Assembly (NCBI RefSeq): GCF_029207565.1
Contig: NZ_JANCMW010000001.1
Coordinates: 372,001-436,000 of the forward strand
DNA length: 64,000 bases
DNA from: Marinobacter iranensis
GTDB taxonomy: Bacteria > Pseudomonadota > Gammaproteobacteria > Pseudomonadales > Oleiphilaceae
Direction of reading: 5' to 3'
Numbering within the stretch: the stretch's first letter is position 1; each line of letters starts with the position of its first letter. Below, piece by piece: positions 53,499 through 62,909 of the stretch. The translations under genes and the position numbers were made by a program. The notes under the pieces were generated by a model that worked only from the letters and a program-made list of their open reading frames with translations, did no database searches and was not told the DNA's origin.

Positions 53499-55559
53499 TC
53501 AGGCATTATTTTCGACGATTTTACTGTGAAAGCCAGCAACAAAGATCTCAAATTCGTGGGGTTTCAGCGGTTTGCTGAAGAAATAACCCTGTGCCAGTTT
53601 GCATCCCCTCTGGGCGAGGTAATATTCCTGTTCCGCTGTCTCAACGCCTTCCGCCACTACGGTCAGGTTCAGGCTCTTGCCAAGGTCAATGATGGTGTTG
53701 GCAATGCGGGTGTCTTCTTCGTTCACCAGCAGGTCACGAATGAACTGCTTGTCGATTTTCAGGTGCTGGACCGGCATGCGCTTGAGGTAGGTCAGCGAGG
53801 AATAGCCGGTACCGAAATCATCCACCGCAATGCTGATGCCGGCTTTATGCAAGCGCTTCAGTTTGTCGACGGCTTCTTCGAGGTTGGTCATGAAGCTGGT
53901 TTCGGTTACTTCCAGTTCCAGGCGCCCGGCGGGGATATGGTGGCGCTTCAGGGTGTCGAGTATGTCGTCAACAATGGTGTCCTGGCGCAGTTGTACTGCT
54001 GAAAGGTTGACGGCAATCCGCAGTGGCATGCCGTTGCTGGCCCAGCGCGCAGCTTGCCAGCACGCCTGGTCAAGTACCCACTGGCCAATTTCCACGATGC
54101 TGCCGTTCATTTCGGAGACTGGAATAAATTCGTCCGGGGGGATCAGGCCTTTTTCCGGGTGTTCCCAGCGAATGAGTGCTTCTGCGCCAATAATCCGGTG
54201 GGTTTCCAGGTTGACCTGTGGTTGGTAGACAAGATGGAACTGGTGGTTGTGCAGCGCAACGGACAGGTCTTTCTCAAGCTGTTTGCGTTCGCGGATTTCC
54301 TGGTCGACGCTGGCCACATAGAACTGGAAGTAGTTGTGTCCGCTTTCCTTGGCCAGTGCCATGGTTTGCTCGGCACTTTGAAGCAGTCTGTCGGCCTTCT
54401 CCGTGTCGTTAGGATATAGAGCAATGCCAAGGGTTGCCGTCATGGTGACGATCTGATCTTCAAAGATCATGGGGCTGCCCAGGAAGGCCAGGATGCGGTC
54501 TGCCGTATCCGCCGCCTGAAACCCGTCCCGCAGGCCTTTTTCCACGATAACAAACTGGTCACTGCCCAGGCGGGCGATGGTAAAGCGTGTGCCGCTGAGG
54601 TTCTGGGTAAGACGATCAGCCACCGTCTGCAGGATCATGTCACCAGTGCGGAAGCCGCATTGCTCGTTGATGGACTTGAAGTCATCAATGCCGCAACAGA
54701 CCAGCGAAAGGACCGTTTTCGCCTCGTGGGCGTCCTCGAGATCGGCCTGGAGCAATTCCATAAAGGTGTCCCGGCTTGGGAGGCCAGTCAGTTGATCATA
54801 CCGGGCGAGGCGGGTAACGCGATCTTCCGCTTCCCGATGCCGGGTCTGGCTATCGCCAATCGCAACCAGGAGATTGTTGGTGGCATTAACCCAGAGGCCC
54901 AGTTCATCTCTCTGGTGCCCGTGGGGGAGGTGAATCAGGTTGTCGTCCGGGTGGTCCGGGTCCACCTGTTTAACGGACTCGACAATCCGCAGGAGCGGGC
55001 GTGTCAGCAACAGATGGAAAACCACGAACAGCACCATGCCGAGAATAACGGCAATGGCGATACCTGAAGCGAAGGTTACCGAAGCGCGTTCAAGCCATGT
55101 CCGGGCGGCCGGGCCGGTGTCGTAACGCAGTTCAAGGTAGCCATAGATGTTGTTGGCGCTGCCGCTCCTGGAAAGTTCCTCCCGGTAGTACCGTTCGGAT
55201 TCGAAGATGGGATCCGTGATCTGCCGGAATGGGCTTTCCTGCAGGGGGCGCTCACGGCTGCCAAGAGGTTCACCATCCGGGTGGGTAATGCGTGCTATGT
55301 GAATGGCTTCCTGGGCGAACAGGCCATCGACTACCTGTTGGGCCAGATCGGCGTCGATACTGAAAACGGCCTGTGTGGATGCGTCCCTGACCAGTGCCAT
55401 GGTCTGGCGTGCTTGCTCATCAAGGGACTTTGATACCCGCCCGGCATCAAGGATGACCTGTATGGTGCTGACGACGACCCCACTGATTAACGCCACAGCG
55501 AGTACCCATCGCAGCACCCGGTACCCCAGGCGATGTTCTACCTCATAGGAATTTTGCAT
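53499..55559 (-). CDS. Membrane GGDEF-EAL protein, probable cyclic di-GMP phosphodiesterase
   Basis: About 686 residues. Two membrane helices (~15-35 and ~165-190) enclose a periplasmic sensor; HAMP follows, then a GGDEF domain with degenerate site (RLGSDQFVIVE) and an EAL domain. The EAL part has EALIRWEHPEKG, the metal-binding DDFGTGYSSLTYL and KIDKQFIRDL, so hydrolysis of cyclic di-GMP is likely. I chose ATG 55559; a TTG 8 codons upstream has no better ribosome site. Confidence 0.92.
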   Translation of the reverse strand: MQNSYEVEHRLGYRVLRWVLAVALISGVVVSTIQVILDAGRVSKSLDEQARQTMALVRDASTQAVFSIDADLAQQVVDGLFAQEAIHIARITHPDGEPLGSRERPLQESPFRQITDPIFESERYYREELSRSGSANNIYGYLELRYDTGPAARTWLERASVTFASGIAIAVILGMVLFVVFHLLLTRPLLRIVESVKQVDPDHPDDNLIHLPHGHQRDELGLWVNATNNLLVAIGDSQTRHREAEDRVTRLARYDQLTGLPSRDTFMELLQADLEDAHEAKTVLSLVCCGIDDFKSINEQCGFRTGDMILQTVADRLTQNLSGTRFTIARLGSDQFVIVEKGLRDGFQAADTADRILAFLGSPMIFEDQIVTMTATLGIALYPNDTEKADRLLQSAEQTMALAKESGHNYFQFYVASVDQEIRERKQLEKDLSVALHNHQFHLVYQPQVNLETHRIIGAEALIRWEHPEKGLIPPDEFIPVSEMNGSIVEIGQWVLDQACWQAARWASNGMPLRIAVNLSAVQLRQDTIVDDILDTLKRHHIPAGRLELEVTETSFMTNLEEAVDKLKRLHKAGISIAVDDFGTGYSSLTYLKRMPVQHLKIDKQFIRDLLVNEEDTRIANTIIDLGKSLNLTVVAEGVETAEQEYYLAQRGCKLAQGYFFSKPLKPHEFEIFVAGFHSKIVENNA

Positions 55560-55751
55560 GGAGGCCTGTTTGATTCGTTCCAACTGAGTGAGACCCGGTA
55601 CCGATTTCCTGGGGTAAAAGGGGCTCTCGGCTGACTTTTTCTTCTCTGAACAGGGTTCAGTCTTCAGTAACTGTATTCAGTATCGGCAATTCTTCCAGAT
55701 ATTTCAGGCTTCGGGTGTATCAATTTGTAAGGTCTGTTATATCGCAGATAC

Positions 55752-55782
55752 GAAAACGCCCGCAAACAGGGCGGGCGTTTTC
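55752..55782. terminator. Terminator between sodB and the EAL gene
   Basis: GAAAACGCCCGC and GCGGGCGTTTTC arms, loop AAACAGG; T runs on both strands, best used after sodB. Confidence 0.88.
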
Positions 55783-55818
55783 GAATGCAGTTTTATCAGA
55801 AGGCTATCTGAAGGGCTG

Positions 55819-56397
55819 TTACGCCAGGTTTTCGTTCACGAAATCCCAGTTCACCAACTTCCAGAATGCTTCCAGGTAATTCGGCCGGGAATTGCGGTAG
55901 TCGATGTAGTACGCGTGCTCCCAGATGTCTACCGTCAGAACCGGCTTGTCCGCAGTCGTCAGCGGAGTTTCGGCGTTGCTGGTGTTCACAATGCCGACGC
56001 TGCCGTCTGCTTTCTTTACCAGCCAGGTCCAGCCGGAGCCGAAGTTGTTGGCGGCCTTGTCATTAAACTCTTTCTTGAAGTCTTCGAAGGAGCCGAAGGC
56101 CTTCTCGATAGCCTCTTTGGCTGCACCGGTGGGCTCGCCACCGCCATTGGGGCTCATGCAGTGCCAGTAGAAGGTGTGGTTCCAGACCTGGGCTGCGTTG
56201 TTGAACAGCGGGCCACTGGCGCTCTTGATGATGTCTTCGAGCGACTTGTTGGCGTTGTCTGTACCTTCGATCAGGCCGTTGAGCTTGGTAACGTAGGTGT
56301 TGTGGTGCTTACCGTAATGGTACTCAAGAGTCTCCTGAGAGATGTGTGGTTCCAGTGCGTTTTTTTCATAAGGCAGTGCGGGAAGTTCAAATGCCAT
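55819..56397 (-). CDS. sodB: Superoxide dismutase, Fe type
   Basis: 192 residues. FELPALPYEKNALEPHIS is the family start. Metal ligands lie in YHYGKHHNTYV (H27), NHTFYWHCM (H74) and DIWEHAYYIDYRN (Asp and His). The AAQVWNHTFYWH segment favours iron. The enzyme disposes of cytosolic superoxide. It is monocistronic with its own promoter and terminator. Confidence 0.96.
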   Translation of the reverse strand: MAFELPALPYEKNALEPHISQETLEYHYGKHHNTYVTKLNGLIEGTDNANKSLEDIIKSASGPLFNNAAQVWNHTFYWHCMSPNGGGEPTGAAKEAIEKAFGSFEDFKKEFNDKAANNFGSGWTWLVKKADGSVGIVNTSNAETPLTTADKPVLTVDIWEHAYYIDYRNSRPNYLEAFWKLVNWDFVNENLA

Positions 56398-56444
56398 GAG
56401 GTCGTTCTCCCTGGTTCTCTCTGTTTATGTGGATGTAAACCATA

Positions 56445-56472
56445 AATATAGGGGCGCTTTGAGTTATATCAA
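56445..56472 (-). promoter_or_regulatory. Candidate sigma-70 promoter of sodB
   Basis: Minus strand: TTGATA, 16 bases, TATATT; the -35 overlaps the purK stop codon. Confidence 0.45.
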
Positions 56473-57587
56473 CCCCTTGCCGTGAGCGTACTGTTGAACT
56501 CAGGACTACCGGGCAAAAACTGGGCGCAGTTTTTAACCCGCCATACCAATTCTTCGTAGCTGTCCGCCAGAACGGTCACATGACCCAGTTTCCGCCCCGG
56601 ACGCTCGCCTTTATTGTAGAGGTGTACATGAGCGTAAGGCAGTTCGAGGATTCGTTCAATGTCACCATGCTCGGCAATGATGTTGATCATGCAGCTGACG
56701 CCGCGGGGGGCTGTGTTGCCGAGCGGGTGGCCGCTCACCGCGCGAATATGATTTTCGAACTGGCTTGTCATCGCGCCTTCAATGGTCCAGTGGCCGGAGT
56801 TGTGCACCCTCGGCGCCATTTCATTGGCAACCAGCCCGTCGGCGGTTTCAAACAACTCCAGCGTCAGTACGCCCACATAATTCAGCTCGTTCAACAGCGC
56901 CTTGATGTAACGCTCGGCGTCTTCCTGAACATGCTTTTCAAGCTTCGGCGCTGGTGCGATGGAATAGCGCAAAATGCCTTCGTGGTGAGCGTTTTCCGCC
57001 ATGGGGTAAAACGCCAGTTCGCCGTCCTCGGCACGAACGGCGATAATCGATACTTCACGGCGGAACTCGACGAACTTTTCGACAATCAGGCGTGGATGAC
57101 CGATGGATTGCCAGGCCGCTGCGGCTTCTTCCGGTGAACGAAGAACTGCTTGCCCCTTGCCGTCATAACCCTCAGTGTTGGATTTGGCGACAACCGGGCA
57201 GCCAAGCTCTTCAGCGGCGGCTTGCAGTGATTCTGCACTGTCCGCAATTCTCCACTGTGGTGTTGGGATGCCGAGCTCGCCGAATAGGGTTTTCTCCATT
57301 TCGCGGTTTTGGCAAACCTGCAATGCACGGGGGCAGGGATGAACCGGTTTTTCCTTGGCGATTCGCGCTGCTACATCAACCGGTAAGTGTTCGAACTCGT
57401 AGGTAACCCGATCTACCCGGGAAATGAAGTCATCCAGATATTGGCCATCTCGGTCAATAATGACTTCACCCAGCCCGGCACTGGGACTACCCGACATATC
57501 ATAGAAGACAAACGTCTTGGCCAGCGGGTACCCAGCCAACGCCAGCATGCGTCCAAGCTGTCCAGCCCCTAAAACACCAATTCTCAT
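56469..57587 (-). CDS. purK: 5-(carboxyamino)imidazole ribonucleotide synthase
   Basis: 372 residues, an ATP-grasp enzyme converting AIR, bicarbonate and ATP to N5-CAIR in purine synthesis. RIGVLGAGQLGRMLALAGYP is the family start; the ATP-grasp core is seen in VVAKSNTEGYDGKGQAVL, FVEFRREVSIIAVR and NEMAPRVHNSGHWTIEGA. It follows purE with a hairpin in between. Confidence 0.96.
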   Translation of the reverse strand: MRIGVLGAGQLGRMLALAGYPLAKTFVFYDMSGSPSAGLGEVIIDRDGQYLDDFISRVDRVTYEFEHLPVDVAARIAKEKPVHPCPRALQVCQNREMEKTLFGELGIPTPQWRIADSAESLQAAAEELGCPVVAKSNTEGYDGKGQAVLRSPEEAAAAWQSIGHPRLIVEKFVEFRREVSIIAVRAEDGELAFYPMAENAHHEGILRYSIAPAPKLEKHVQEDAERYIKALLNELNYVGVLTLELFETADGLVANEMAPRVHNSGHWTIEGAMTSQFENHIRAVSGHPLGNTAPRGVSCMINIIAEHGDIERILELPYAHVHLYNKGERPGRKLGHVTVLADSYEELVWRVKNCAQFLPGSPEFNSTLTARG

Positions 57588-57629
57588 TCGTTATCTCCTG
57601 CCATTAGGCATCTGCAAAGTTCGGTGTTG

Positions 57630-57741
57630 TGAGCGGGTCGGGGCAGGCTTTCCAAAACACGCTCAAGCACATCCCTGTGGCGCTTGAGCTCCGCCATCCA
57701 TGGCTCCGCACAGTTTTGGAAAGCCTGCCCCGACCCGCTCA
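57630..57741. repeat. Long hairpin with two internal mini-hairpins (cloverleaf-like), copy B
   Basis: Perfect 29-bp arms at 57630-57658 (starts TGAGCGGGTCGGGGCAGG) and 57713-57741. The 54-base loop holds GCTCAAGC/GCTTGAGC enclosing CACA-TCCC-TGTG, and GCCA-TCCA-TGGC. It lies between purE and purK. Its stem is unrelated to copy A at 38216, but the plan is the same. Confidence 0.9.
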
Positions 57742-57760
57742 GCCGAATATGGAGTTGGAT

Positions 57761-58252
57761 TCACTGATCGTCAGGATCAGGATTGTCCAGGATCGTTTGT
57801 GTCTGGGTTGCTCTGAATTCATCGACTGCCTTACGGACATCTTCCTTGAACGTTCCGATGATCTGCGCCGCCAGCAGGCCTGCATTGGTAGCACCGGCTT
57901 TGCCAATGGCCAGAGTACCTACTGCGATGCCACCGGGCATCTGTACGATAGACAGCAGCGAATCAAGACCGTTAAGCGCCTTGGACTGGACAGGAACACC
58001 GAGCACCGGCAATGACGTCTGTGAAGCAACCATGCCCGGCAGATGGGCAGCGCCGCCAGCGCCGGCGATGATCACCTTCAGGCCGCGGTCGGAGGCGGTC
58101 TTGGCGTAGTCGAAGAGCAAGTCCGGGGTGCGGTGGGCAGAGACAACTTTCGTCTCGTAAGGCACGCCCAGTTTGTCGAGCATCTCGGCGGCGTGTTCCA
58201 TGGTGGGCCAGTCAGACTTCGAGCCCATGATGAGTCCTACAAGCGGCTGCAT
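57761..58252 (-). CDS. purE: N5-carboxyaminoimidazole ribonucleotide mutase
   Basis: 163 residues from ATG 58252 ([18 protein letters not shown]); the frame is open further upstream but unlike the family. It moves the carboxyl of N5-CAIR to carbon 4. [13 protein letters not shown] carries the catalytic His and [14 protein letters not shown] the phosphate site. It leads the purE-purK unit. Confidence 0.96.
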   Translation of the reverse strand: MQPLVGLIMGSKSDWPTMEHAAEMLDKLGVPYETKVVSAHRTPDLLFDYAKTASDRGLKVIIAGAGGAAHLPGMVASQTSLPVLGVPVQSKALNGLDSLLSIVQMPGGIAVGTLAIGKAGATNAGLLAAQIIGTFKEDVRKAVDEFRATQTQTILDNPDPDDQ

Positions 58253-58430
58253 ATGCAACAGTCCTGTGTGTGAGAAAGCCGGACATTGTATGTAAGGCCC
58301 CGGAACCATGCAAACAGACGATGGTGCGCGGCCTTATCCTGCCATCTTTCCTGGCCTTCATTTTGCTGTGTCGCTAGGTACGGGTATTATCAGGCCTTGT
58401 TACCGTTACCGTCCATATCCCGGAGCTGTT

Positions 58431-59453
58431 ATGGAACCGATCCGTCCAGATGATGATGAAGTACGTACCGGCAAGGCCGGGAATAAACCGGAAGAGGGGC
58501 TTTCTGCCCAGAGGGAACCGCAGGCAGGAGACAAACCGGCAGCGGCCAGAAAAGCCAGCGCGCAGACTGCAGGCGGCGCTGGCAACGGCGGCCCCGGCAA
58601 CGGCGGCCCCGGCAAACCCGCAGGGAAAACCCGGAAGTCATCCGGGGGAGGTGGTTCCGGCCGTGGTGCAATGCTGGCGATTGGCCTGTTGATTGTTGCC
58701 GGAGCTGCCGGGGCTGGCTGGTATCAGCAGGAGCAGCGTATCGAGATGCTGGAAGGACAGTTGGAAGAGGCCGATTACTGGGCCCGTCAGAGCAAGCTGG
58801 CGCTGGCGCGATTTGAGGGCGAGCTTTCCGAGACCGGGGAGAACCTTCAGGAAAAGGGGCAATCCATTGAAGAAACCCTGGCTACCCAGAATGAGCGCCT
58901 GGATACGGCAGACAGCGAAATCCGTAAGCTCTGGGGCGTGGCCAATGATCGCAACCGCAAGCAGCTGGATGACCATGAAGCCCGACTTGAGTCGTTACGC
59001 GCGGAGGTAGACAGCGGCAAGAATGAGCGTGAAGCCTTGTCGGCATCTGTTGAAAAATTGGAAACCACGGTTTCGACCAGGCTGGACGAAGTCCGGTCAG
59101 ACCTGGAACGACAGCTGACTGCCGTTCGCGAAACCGGCCAGGAAAATGCCTCGAGATTGACGAAACTGGACGAGTCCCTCGCTGGCGTCGACAAGATGGT
59201 GGAACGCCAGTTGTTGAGGTTTGAACGTGAGCAGGACCTGACTATTGACGGTCTGGAGAGCCGGATTGCGGCGTTGGAGAGAGCCACCAACAATCTCTCC
59301 AGCGGCGGCCAGTTGGACGCGGTTCGCAAGGACCTGGCAGGGCTCAGGGAAACCGTATCGGCCATTGATTCGTCGCGGGCCCAGTTGACGTCGAGGCTGA
59401 TTCGGTTGTCTGAAGAGGTCAACGATCTGCGCTCGCAGGTATCCGGGCAATAA
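58431..59453 (+). CDS. Membrane-anchored coiled-coil protein of unknown function
   Basis: 340 residues from ATG 58431, after GGAG. A disordered, Gly/Pro/Lys-rich cytosolic start (~1-75) precedes one membrane helix (MLAIGLLIVAGAAGAGWY), then ~230 residues of nearly continuous coiled coil in the periplasm (many heptads, Glu/Arg-rich). No enzyme motif is present. The layout resembles envelope tethers or division-associated coiled coils, but I cannot assign it. Divergent from purE. Confidence 0.75.
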   Translation: MEPIRPDDDEVRTGKAGNKPEEGLSAQREPQAGDKPAAARKASAQTAGGAGNGGPGNGGPGKPAGKTRKSSGGGGSGRGAMLAIGLLIVAGAAGAGWYQQEQRIEMLEGQLEEADYWARQSKLALARFEGELSETGENLQEKGQSIEETLATQNERLDTADSEIRKLWGVANDRNRKQLDDHEARLESLRAEVDSGKNEREALSASVEKLETTVSTRLDEVRSDLERQLTAVRETGQENASRLTKLDESLAGVDKMVERQLLRFEREQDLTIDGLESRIAALERATNNLSSGGQLDAVRKDLAGLRETVSAIDSSRAQLTSRLIRLSEEVNDLRSQVSGQ

Positions 59454-59482
59454 TTCGGCCGGAGATCCTGTAAGACGTTAAG

Positions 59483-59516
59483 GCACAGTCAGCCCAGCGG
59501 GGCTCGACTGTGCTTT
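59483..59516 (+). terminator. Probable terminator after the coiled-coil gene
   Basis: GCACAGTC-A-GCCC, loop AGCG, GGGC-TC-GACTGTGC, then TTTGT. Confidence 0.55.
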
Positions 59517-59615
59517 GTAACAGTTTGTATTCATCCCTTGCGGTAGCTCTCAGTTCCGCGAGTTTGCAGTTGCTATGATCGGGGCAACTCGAGAAAGGAT
59601 GAAGAGTGAACAACA

Positions 59616-60524
59616 ATGAAAACCCGATTTCCTGTCACCAGAATATTTGTCCCCCGGTTTCCCGTTTCCGGTCTTTCCCGGCCCCTGACGGCCGTGTGTG
59701 TGGCGTTTCTGCTGGTGCTTGGTTCCGGCTGCACGGTGTACCAGTCTATTGGTAAAAGCGTGGGCTCGTTCCTGCATCCGGTATCCGGGCATGATTTTGT
59801 CCATATTGGCAATGACCAGTGGGATCGCAGCAATGCGGTTCTCTACTTTTATCGCACCCATTCCCAGTGGGCCGCCGATGAGATCGAGGCGCCCAGTGTC
59901 TACATTGACGACCATCATTACTTCAATATCCGCAATGACGCCTTTACCTGGCTGGAAGTTGCCCCCGGAGAGCGTCATATCGCCATCCGACGGCCGTTGC
60001 TGGGGCTGGAAGGGCTGAATTCGTTCAGCCTGAGCCTGATCGCGGATGCCACCCTGGAGGTGGAGCCTGGCCAAATCTATTACCTGCGCTACAACGAGCT
60101 GGAAGAGCCGGACAGCAACCACCCAGCGCTGGCCGAAGACCACCCCCTGACGTCTGGCGATCTGCAACTGGTGAGCCGGGACTACGCCATGCAGGCCGGA
60201 GAGATTGTCTCCACGCGTTTCCTGAACAGCGATCTGCTGGCTCCGAACCATGCTGCAACCTCCATCGTTGAGGTAAACGAGGACGCCAACTATGAGCGCA
60301 ATCTGGCGTTGCTGGAAGAGGAGCGGGAAGCAGAAATCGAGCGCTTGAAGGCCGAAGGCAAATACGACGAGGCGCCCTGGTACTGGCCCTTCGGTGGCGG
60401 CCCCGAAGTGCCTCTGGAAAGTGACCGCAAGCAGCGTGAACTGGAGAGGAACTACGCTACGCTGGAAAAGGAGCGGGAGCGCCGGGAAGAAGCGGAATCC
60501 GGTGGAGGATGGTGGATGTTCTGA
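59616..60524 (+). CDS. Lipoprotein with DUF2846-like domain
   Basis: 302 residues. The long basic amino terminus and a lipobox LVLGSGC (Cys at residue ~39) predict a lipoprotein. Residues ~70-195 match the DUF2846 plan: NAVLYFYRTHSQ, APSVYIDDHHYFNI and the FTWLEVAPGERHIAIRRPL stretch. The carboxy part is a charged helix ending in Gly/Trp (GGGWWMF). Function unknown; envelope location expected. Confidence 0.78.
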   Translation: MKTRFPVTRIFVPRFPVSGLSRPLTAVCVAFLLVLGSGCTVYQSIGKSVGSFLHPVSGHDFVHIGNDQWDRSNAVLYFYRTHSQWAADEIEAPSVYIDDHHYFNIRNDAFTWLEVAPGERHIAIRRPLLGLEGLNSFSLSLIADATLEVEPGQIYYLRYNELEEPDSNHPALAEDHPLTSGDLQLVSRDYAMQAGEIVSTRFLNSDLLAPNHAATSIVEVNEDANYERNLALLEEEREAEIERLKAEGKYDEAPWYWPFGGGPEVPLESDRKQRELERNYATLEKERERREEAESGGGWWMF

Positions 60525-60611
60525 GGCTACAAATCTGGCCCCCTGTGAATTGTTGTTTCCGGCTTCGGTTACTAGACTGTTGGTAGTCGTTATTCAGAGG
60601 ATTGCGGGATT

Positions 60612-60857
60612 ATGTCGCTAAGAGATTCACTACAACAGACCTTGCGCCGGCTTTCCGGGGACATAATCCCCGGTGCGCTTGAAAACGCCGGCCACCGAAT
60701 GGACGATCTCAGAAAGCGCCTGGACAACCTGAATTGCTCGCTGGCTGAAAAAGCCCTGCCTGAGGACCGCAAGTCAAGGGTCAGTGAGTTGTCGCTCAAT
60801 CGCAAGGCAAAACAGGCCGGGCAGAAGGCCACCAGAAAAATCCGGGAAAAAATTTGA
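60612..60857 (+). CDS. Small basic helical protein of unknown function
   Basis: 81 residues, mostly helical and strongly basic (11 Arg, 9 Lys), with no signal or membrane segment: RDSLQQTLRRLSGDIIPG and then DRKSRVSELSLNRKAKQAGQ. No family recognised. Its stop overlaps the -35 box of the tRNA promoter. It could be a real small gene or a chance frame; the ribosome site is weak. Confidence 0.45.
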   Translation: MSLRDSLQQTLRRLSGDIIPGALENAGHRMDDLRKRLDNLNCSLAEKALPEDRKSRVSELSLNRKAKQAGQKATRKIREKI

Positions 60858-60881
60858 CACCGCCGAACAAATGCTTAAAAT
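60854..60881 (+). promoter_or_regulatory. Promoter of the tRNA cluster
   Basis: TTGACA, 16 bases, TAAAAT, then GCGCGTC, a GC-rich discriminator typical of stringently controlled stable-RNA promoters; 55 bases before the first tRNA. Confidence 0.82.
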
Positions 60882-60936
60882 GCGCGTCTCACTTGGTCGA
60901 GACAGCAACGCTGACTCACCAGTGTGCTGTGAAAGT

Positions 60937-61012
60937 GGGCGGTTAGCTCAGCTGGGAGAGCATCGCCCTTACAAGGCGAGGGTCACTGGTTCGATCCCAG
61001 TACCGCCCACCA
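60937..61012 (+). tRNA. tRNA-Val (anticodon TAC)
   Basis: 76 bases with encoded CCA. Acceptor GGGCGGT/ACCGCCC, anticodon loop CTTACAA, T-loop GGTTCGATCC. Confidence 0.97.
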
Positions 61013-61081
61013 CTTTTCAGCATCACCGGGCCACCCCGCCCGGTTTCAGATCCCAAAGGCCGTCCAGGTCGGGATTGATGC

Positions 61082-61158
61082 GGAGCGGTAGTTCAGCTGG
61101 TTAGAATACCGGCCTGTCACGCCGGGGGTCGCGGGTTCGAGTCCCGTCCGCTCCGCCA
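61082..61158 (+). tRNA. tRNA-Asp (anticodon GTC)
   Basis: 77 bases with encoded CCA. Acceptor GGAGCGG/CCGCTCC, anticodon loop CTGTCAC, T-loop GGTTCGAGTC. Confidence 0.97.
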
Positions 61159-61181
61159 TTTTTTGTTGATTTCCAGATCCC

Positions 61182-61257
61182 GGGTGGTTAGCTCAGCTGG
61201 GAGAGCATCGCCCTTACAAGGCGAGGGTCACTGGTTCGATCCCAGTACCACCCACCA
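61182..61257 (+). tRNA. tRNA-Val (anticodon TAC), second copy
   Basis: 76 bases. Identical to the first Val copy except for one acceptor pair (GGGTGGT/ACCACCC), a C:G to T:A change on both sides. Confidence 0.97.
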
Positions 61258-61299
61258 TTTTTCCCTCAAAGATGTGTTTCTAACCCGATACTTTGGGTT

Positions 61300-61331
61300 G
61301 TCGGATTACGGCTGCGCCTAATCCGACCTAC
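61300..61331 (-). repeat. REP unit, inverted, isolated
   Basis: GTCGGATTA, loop CGGCTGCGCC, TAATCCGACCTAC; 5 bases past the stop of the leftward reductase gene. The only REP in the last 19 kb of the window. Confidence 0.9.
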
Positions 61332-61336
61332 ACCTC

Positions 61337-62743
61337 TTACTTCCCAATCAACGACTGCCCGCATACCCGGACAACGTTCCCGTTCACGCCATTCGATGCT
61401 GGATTGCAATACCACGCAATCGCTTCTGCCACGTCTATCGGCAAACCACCCTGGGACAGGCTGTTCATGCGCCTACCGGCTTCGCGGATGGTGATCGGCA
61501 TGGCGGCGGTCATCTGGGTTTCGATGAAACCGGGCGCGATGGCGTTGATGGTCACACCGTTCTTCACCTGTTTTGCCATTGCCTCCACATAGCCGATCAC
61601 GCCGCACTTGGCGGTGGAATAGTTGGTCTGGCCAAAGTTGCCGGCAATGCCGCTGATGGAGGAAATGCAGACGATGCGGCCGTTTTCCCGCAGCAACTCC
61701 TGGTGCATCAGTTCCTCATCAATCAGTTCCTCGGCCGTCAGGTTGACTGCAATGGTCATGTTCCAGAAGTGCTCCGGCATATTGCCCAGGGTTTTGTCGC
61801 GGGTGATGCCGGCGTTGTGGATGACCAGATCAATGCCTTCGAAGTGCTCCTTCACGAAGTCCGCAATCTGTTTTGGCGCCTTCTCGTCCGTAATGTCGCA
61901 CGCCAGCGCCTTGCCCTTGAGCGGCCCCATGACTTTCTGCAGGTCTTCCATGGCTGGCTGGATGTCCAGACCAATCACGGTGGCACCGTCCCGGGTCAGG
62001 GTTTCGGCAATGGAAGCGCCAATGCCCCGGGAGGCGCCCGTTACCAACGCGACTTTCCCGGTCAGCGGTGCGACCGGATTGGTGGCAGGTGCGACCGTCC
62101 CCTTGCCGATGCGGGTTACCTGGCCAGACACGTAGGCGGACCGGGGCGACAGGAAGAATCGCACGCTGGAGTCCAGTTGTTGCTCGGCGCCGGGCGCCAT
62201 CCACAGCAGGTTTGCGGTAGAGCCTTTCTTGCCCACTTCCTTGCCAACGCTACGCACGAAGCCTTCCAGTGCCTGGTGCGCCGCCGCCTTGGCCGGTTGG
62301 CGACAGGTGGCGGGGTCCTGCCCGATAACCAGTACCCGGCCATTGCCAGCCAACTTGCGGATGGTAGGGTGGAAAAACTCGTAAACCGCTTTCAGGTCGG
62401 TGGTGTCTTTCATGCCGGTGGCATCGAACACCAGGGCAGAGAACTTGCGGTCAATGTCGGCATTCAGGGGCAGGGCTTCGGCCTTGTTGCCGCTTTTGGA
62501 AGAATCGTTCAGAGTATCCACAGCACTGGCATGGAAGAGTTTCGCGGCACTGGCGCCCAGCACACCGCCAACCGCGGCAATGGCTTTGCTGCCATTGGCG
62601 GCGCCGATCAGTACGTCGCCCTCGATAAATGGCTGGTCGGCGCGCTTCCAGCGTTTCAGGGGCACTGGCGCGGGAAGCCCCAGGGACTGGGCGGCGGTCT
62701 TGCCCACAGAGGTATTGACGAACTTGAGGTAAAGGTCAGACAT
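61337..62743 (-). CDS. High-molecular-weight 3-oxoacyl-ACP reductase (FabG-like SDR)
   Basis: 468 residues, the two-Rossmann FabG type. The first ~200 residues form a degenerate flavodoxin-like domain; the second half is the active SDR with VALVTGASRGIGASIAETL, VIHNAGITRDKTLGNM, and the catalytic SGIAGNFGQTNYSTAKCG (Ser, Tyr, Lys). It reduces 3-oxoacyl thioesters with NAD(P)H. It is divergent from the thiolase at 62910, a pairing that suggests work on the same CoA-linked intermediates. Confidence 0.93.
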   Translation of the reverse strand: MSDLYLKFVNTSVGKTAAQSLGLPAPVPLKRWKRADQPFIEGDVLIGAANGSKAIAAVGGVLGASAAKLFHASAVDTLNDSSKSGNKAEALPLNADIDRKFSALVFDATGMKDTTDLKAVYEFFHPTIRKLAGNGRVLVIGQDPATCRQPAKAAAHQALEGFVRSVGKEVGKKGSTANLLWMAPGAEQQLDSSVRFFLSPRSAYVSGQVTRIGKGTVAPATNPVAPLTGKVALVTGASRGIGASIAETLTRDGATVIGLDIQPAMEDLQKVMGPLKGKALACDITDEKAPKQIADFVKEHFEGIDLVIHNAGITRDKTLGNMPEHFWNMTIAVNLTAEELIDEELMHQELLRENGRIVCISSISGIAGNFGQTNYSTAKCGVIGYVEAMAKQVKNGVTINAIAPGFIETQMTAAMPITIREAGRRMNSLSQGGLPIDVAEAIAWYCNPASNGVNGNVVRVCGQSLIGK

Positions 62744-62909
62744 GGCATTTTCCTTTTGCGAAACGAATATCGGCGTACAGGTTAAAGAATCGGGCAGCTT
62801 TTGGATTGACTCAACGCTCTGTGACGGTTGTCAGGGATGCCAATGAGCCGCGCCCGGTTGGCGCTAGACTGCAACGCAACGGATACACTCGTTTAAACAG
62901 GACTTCATC

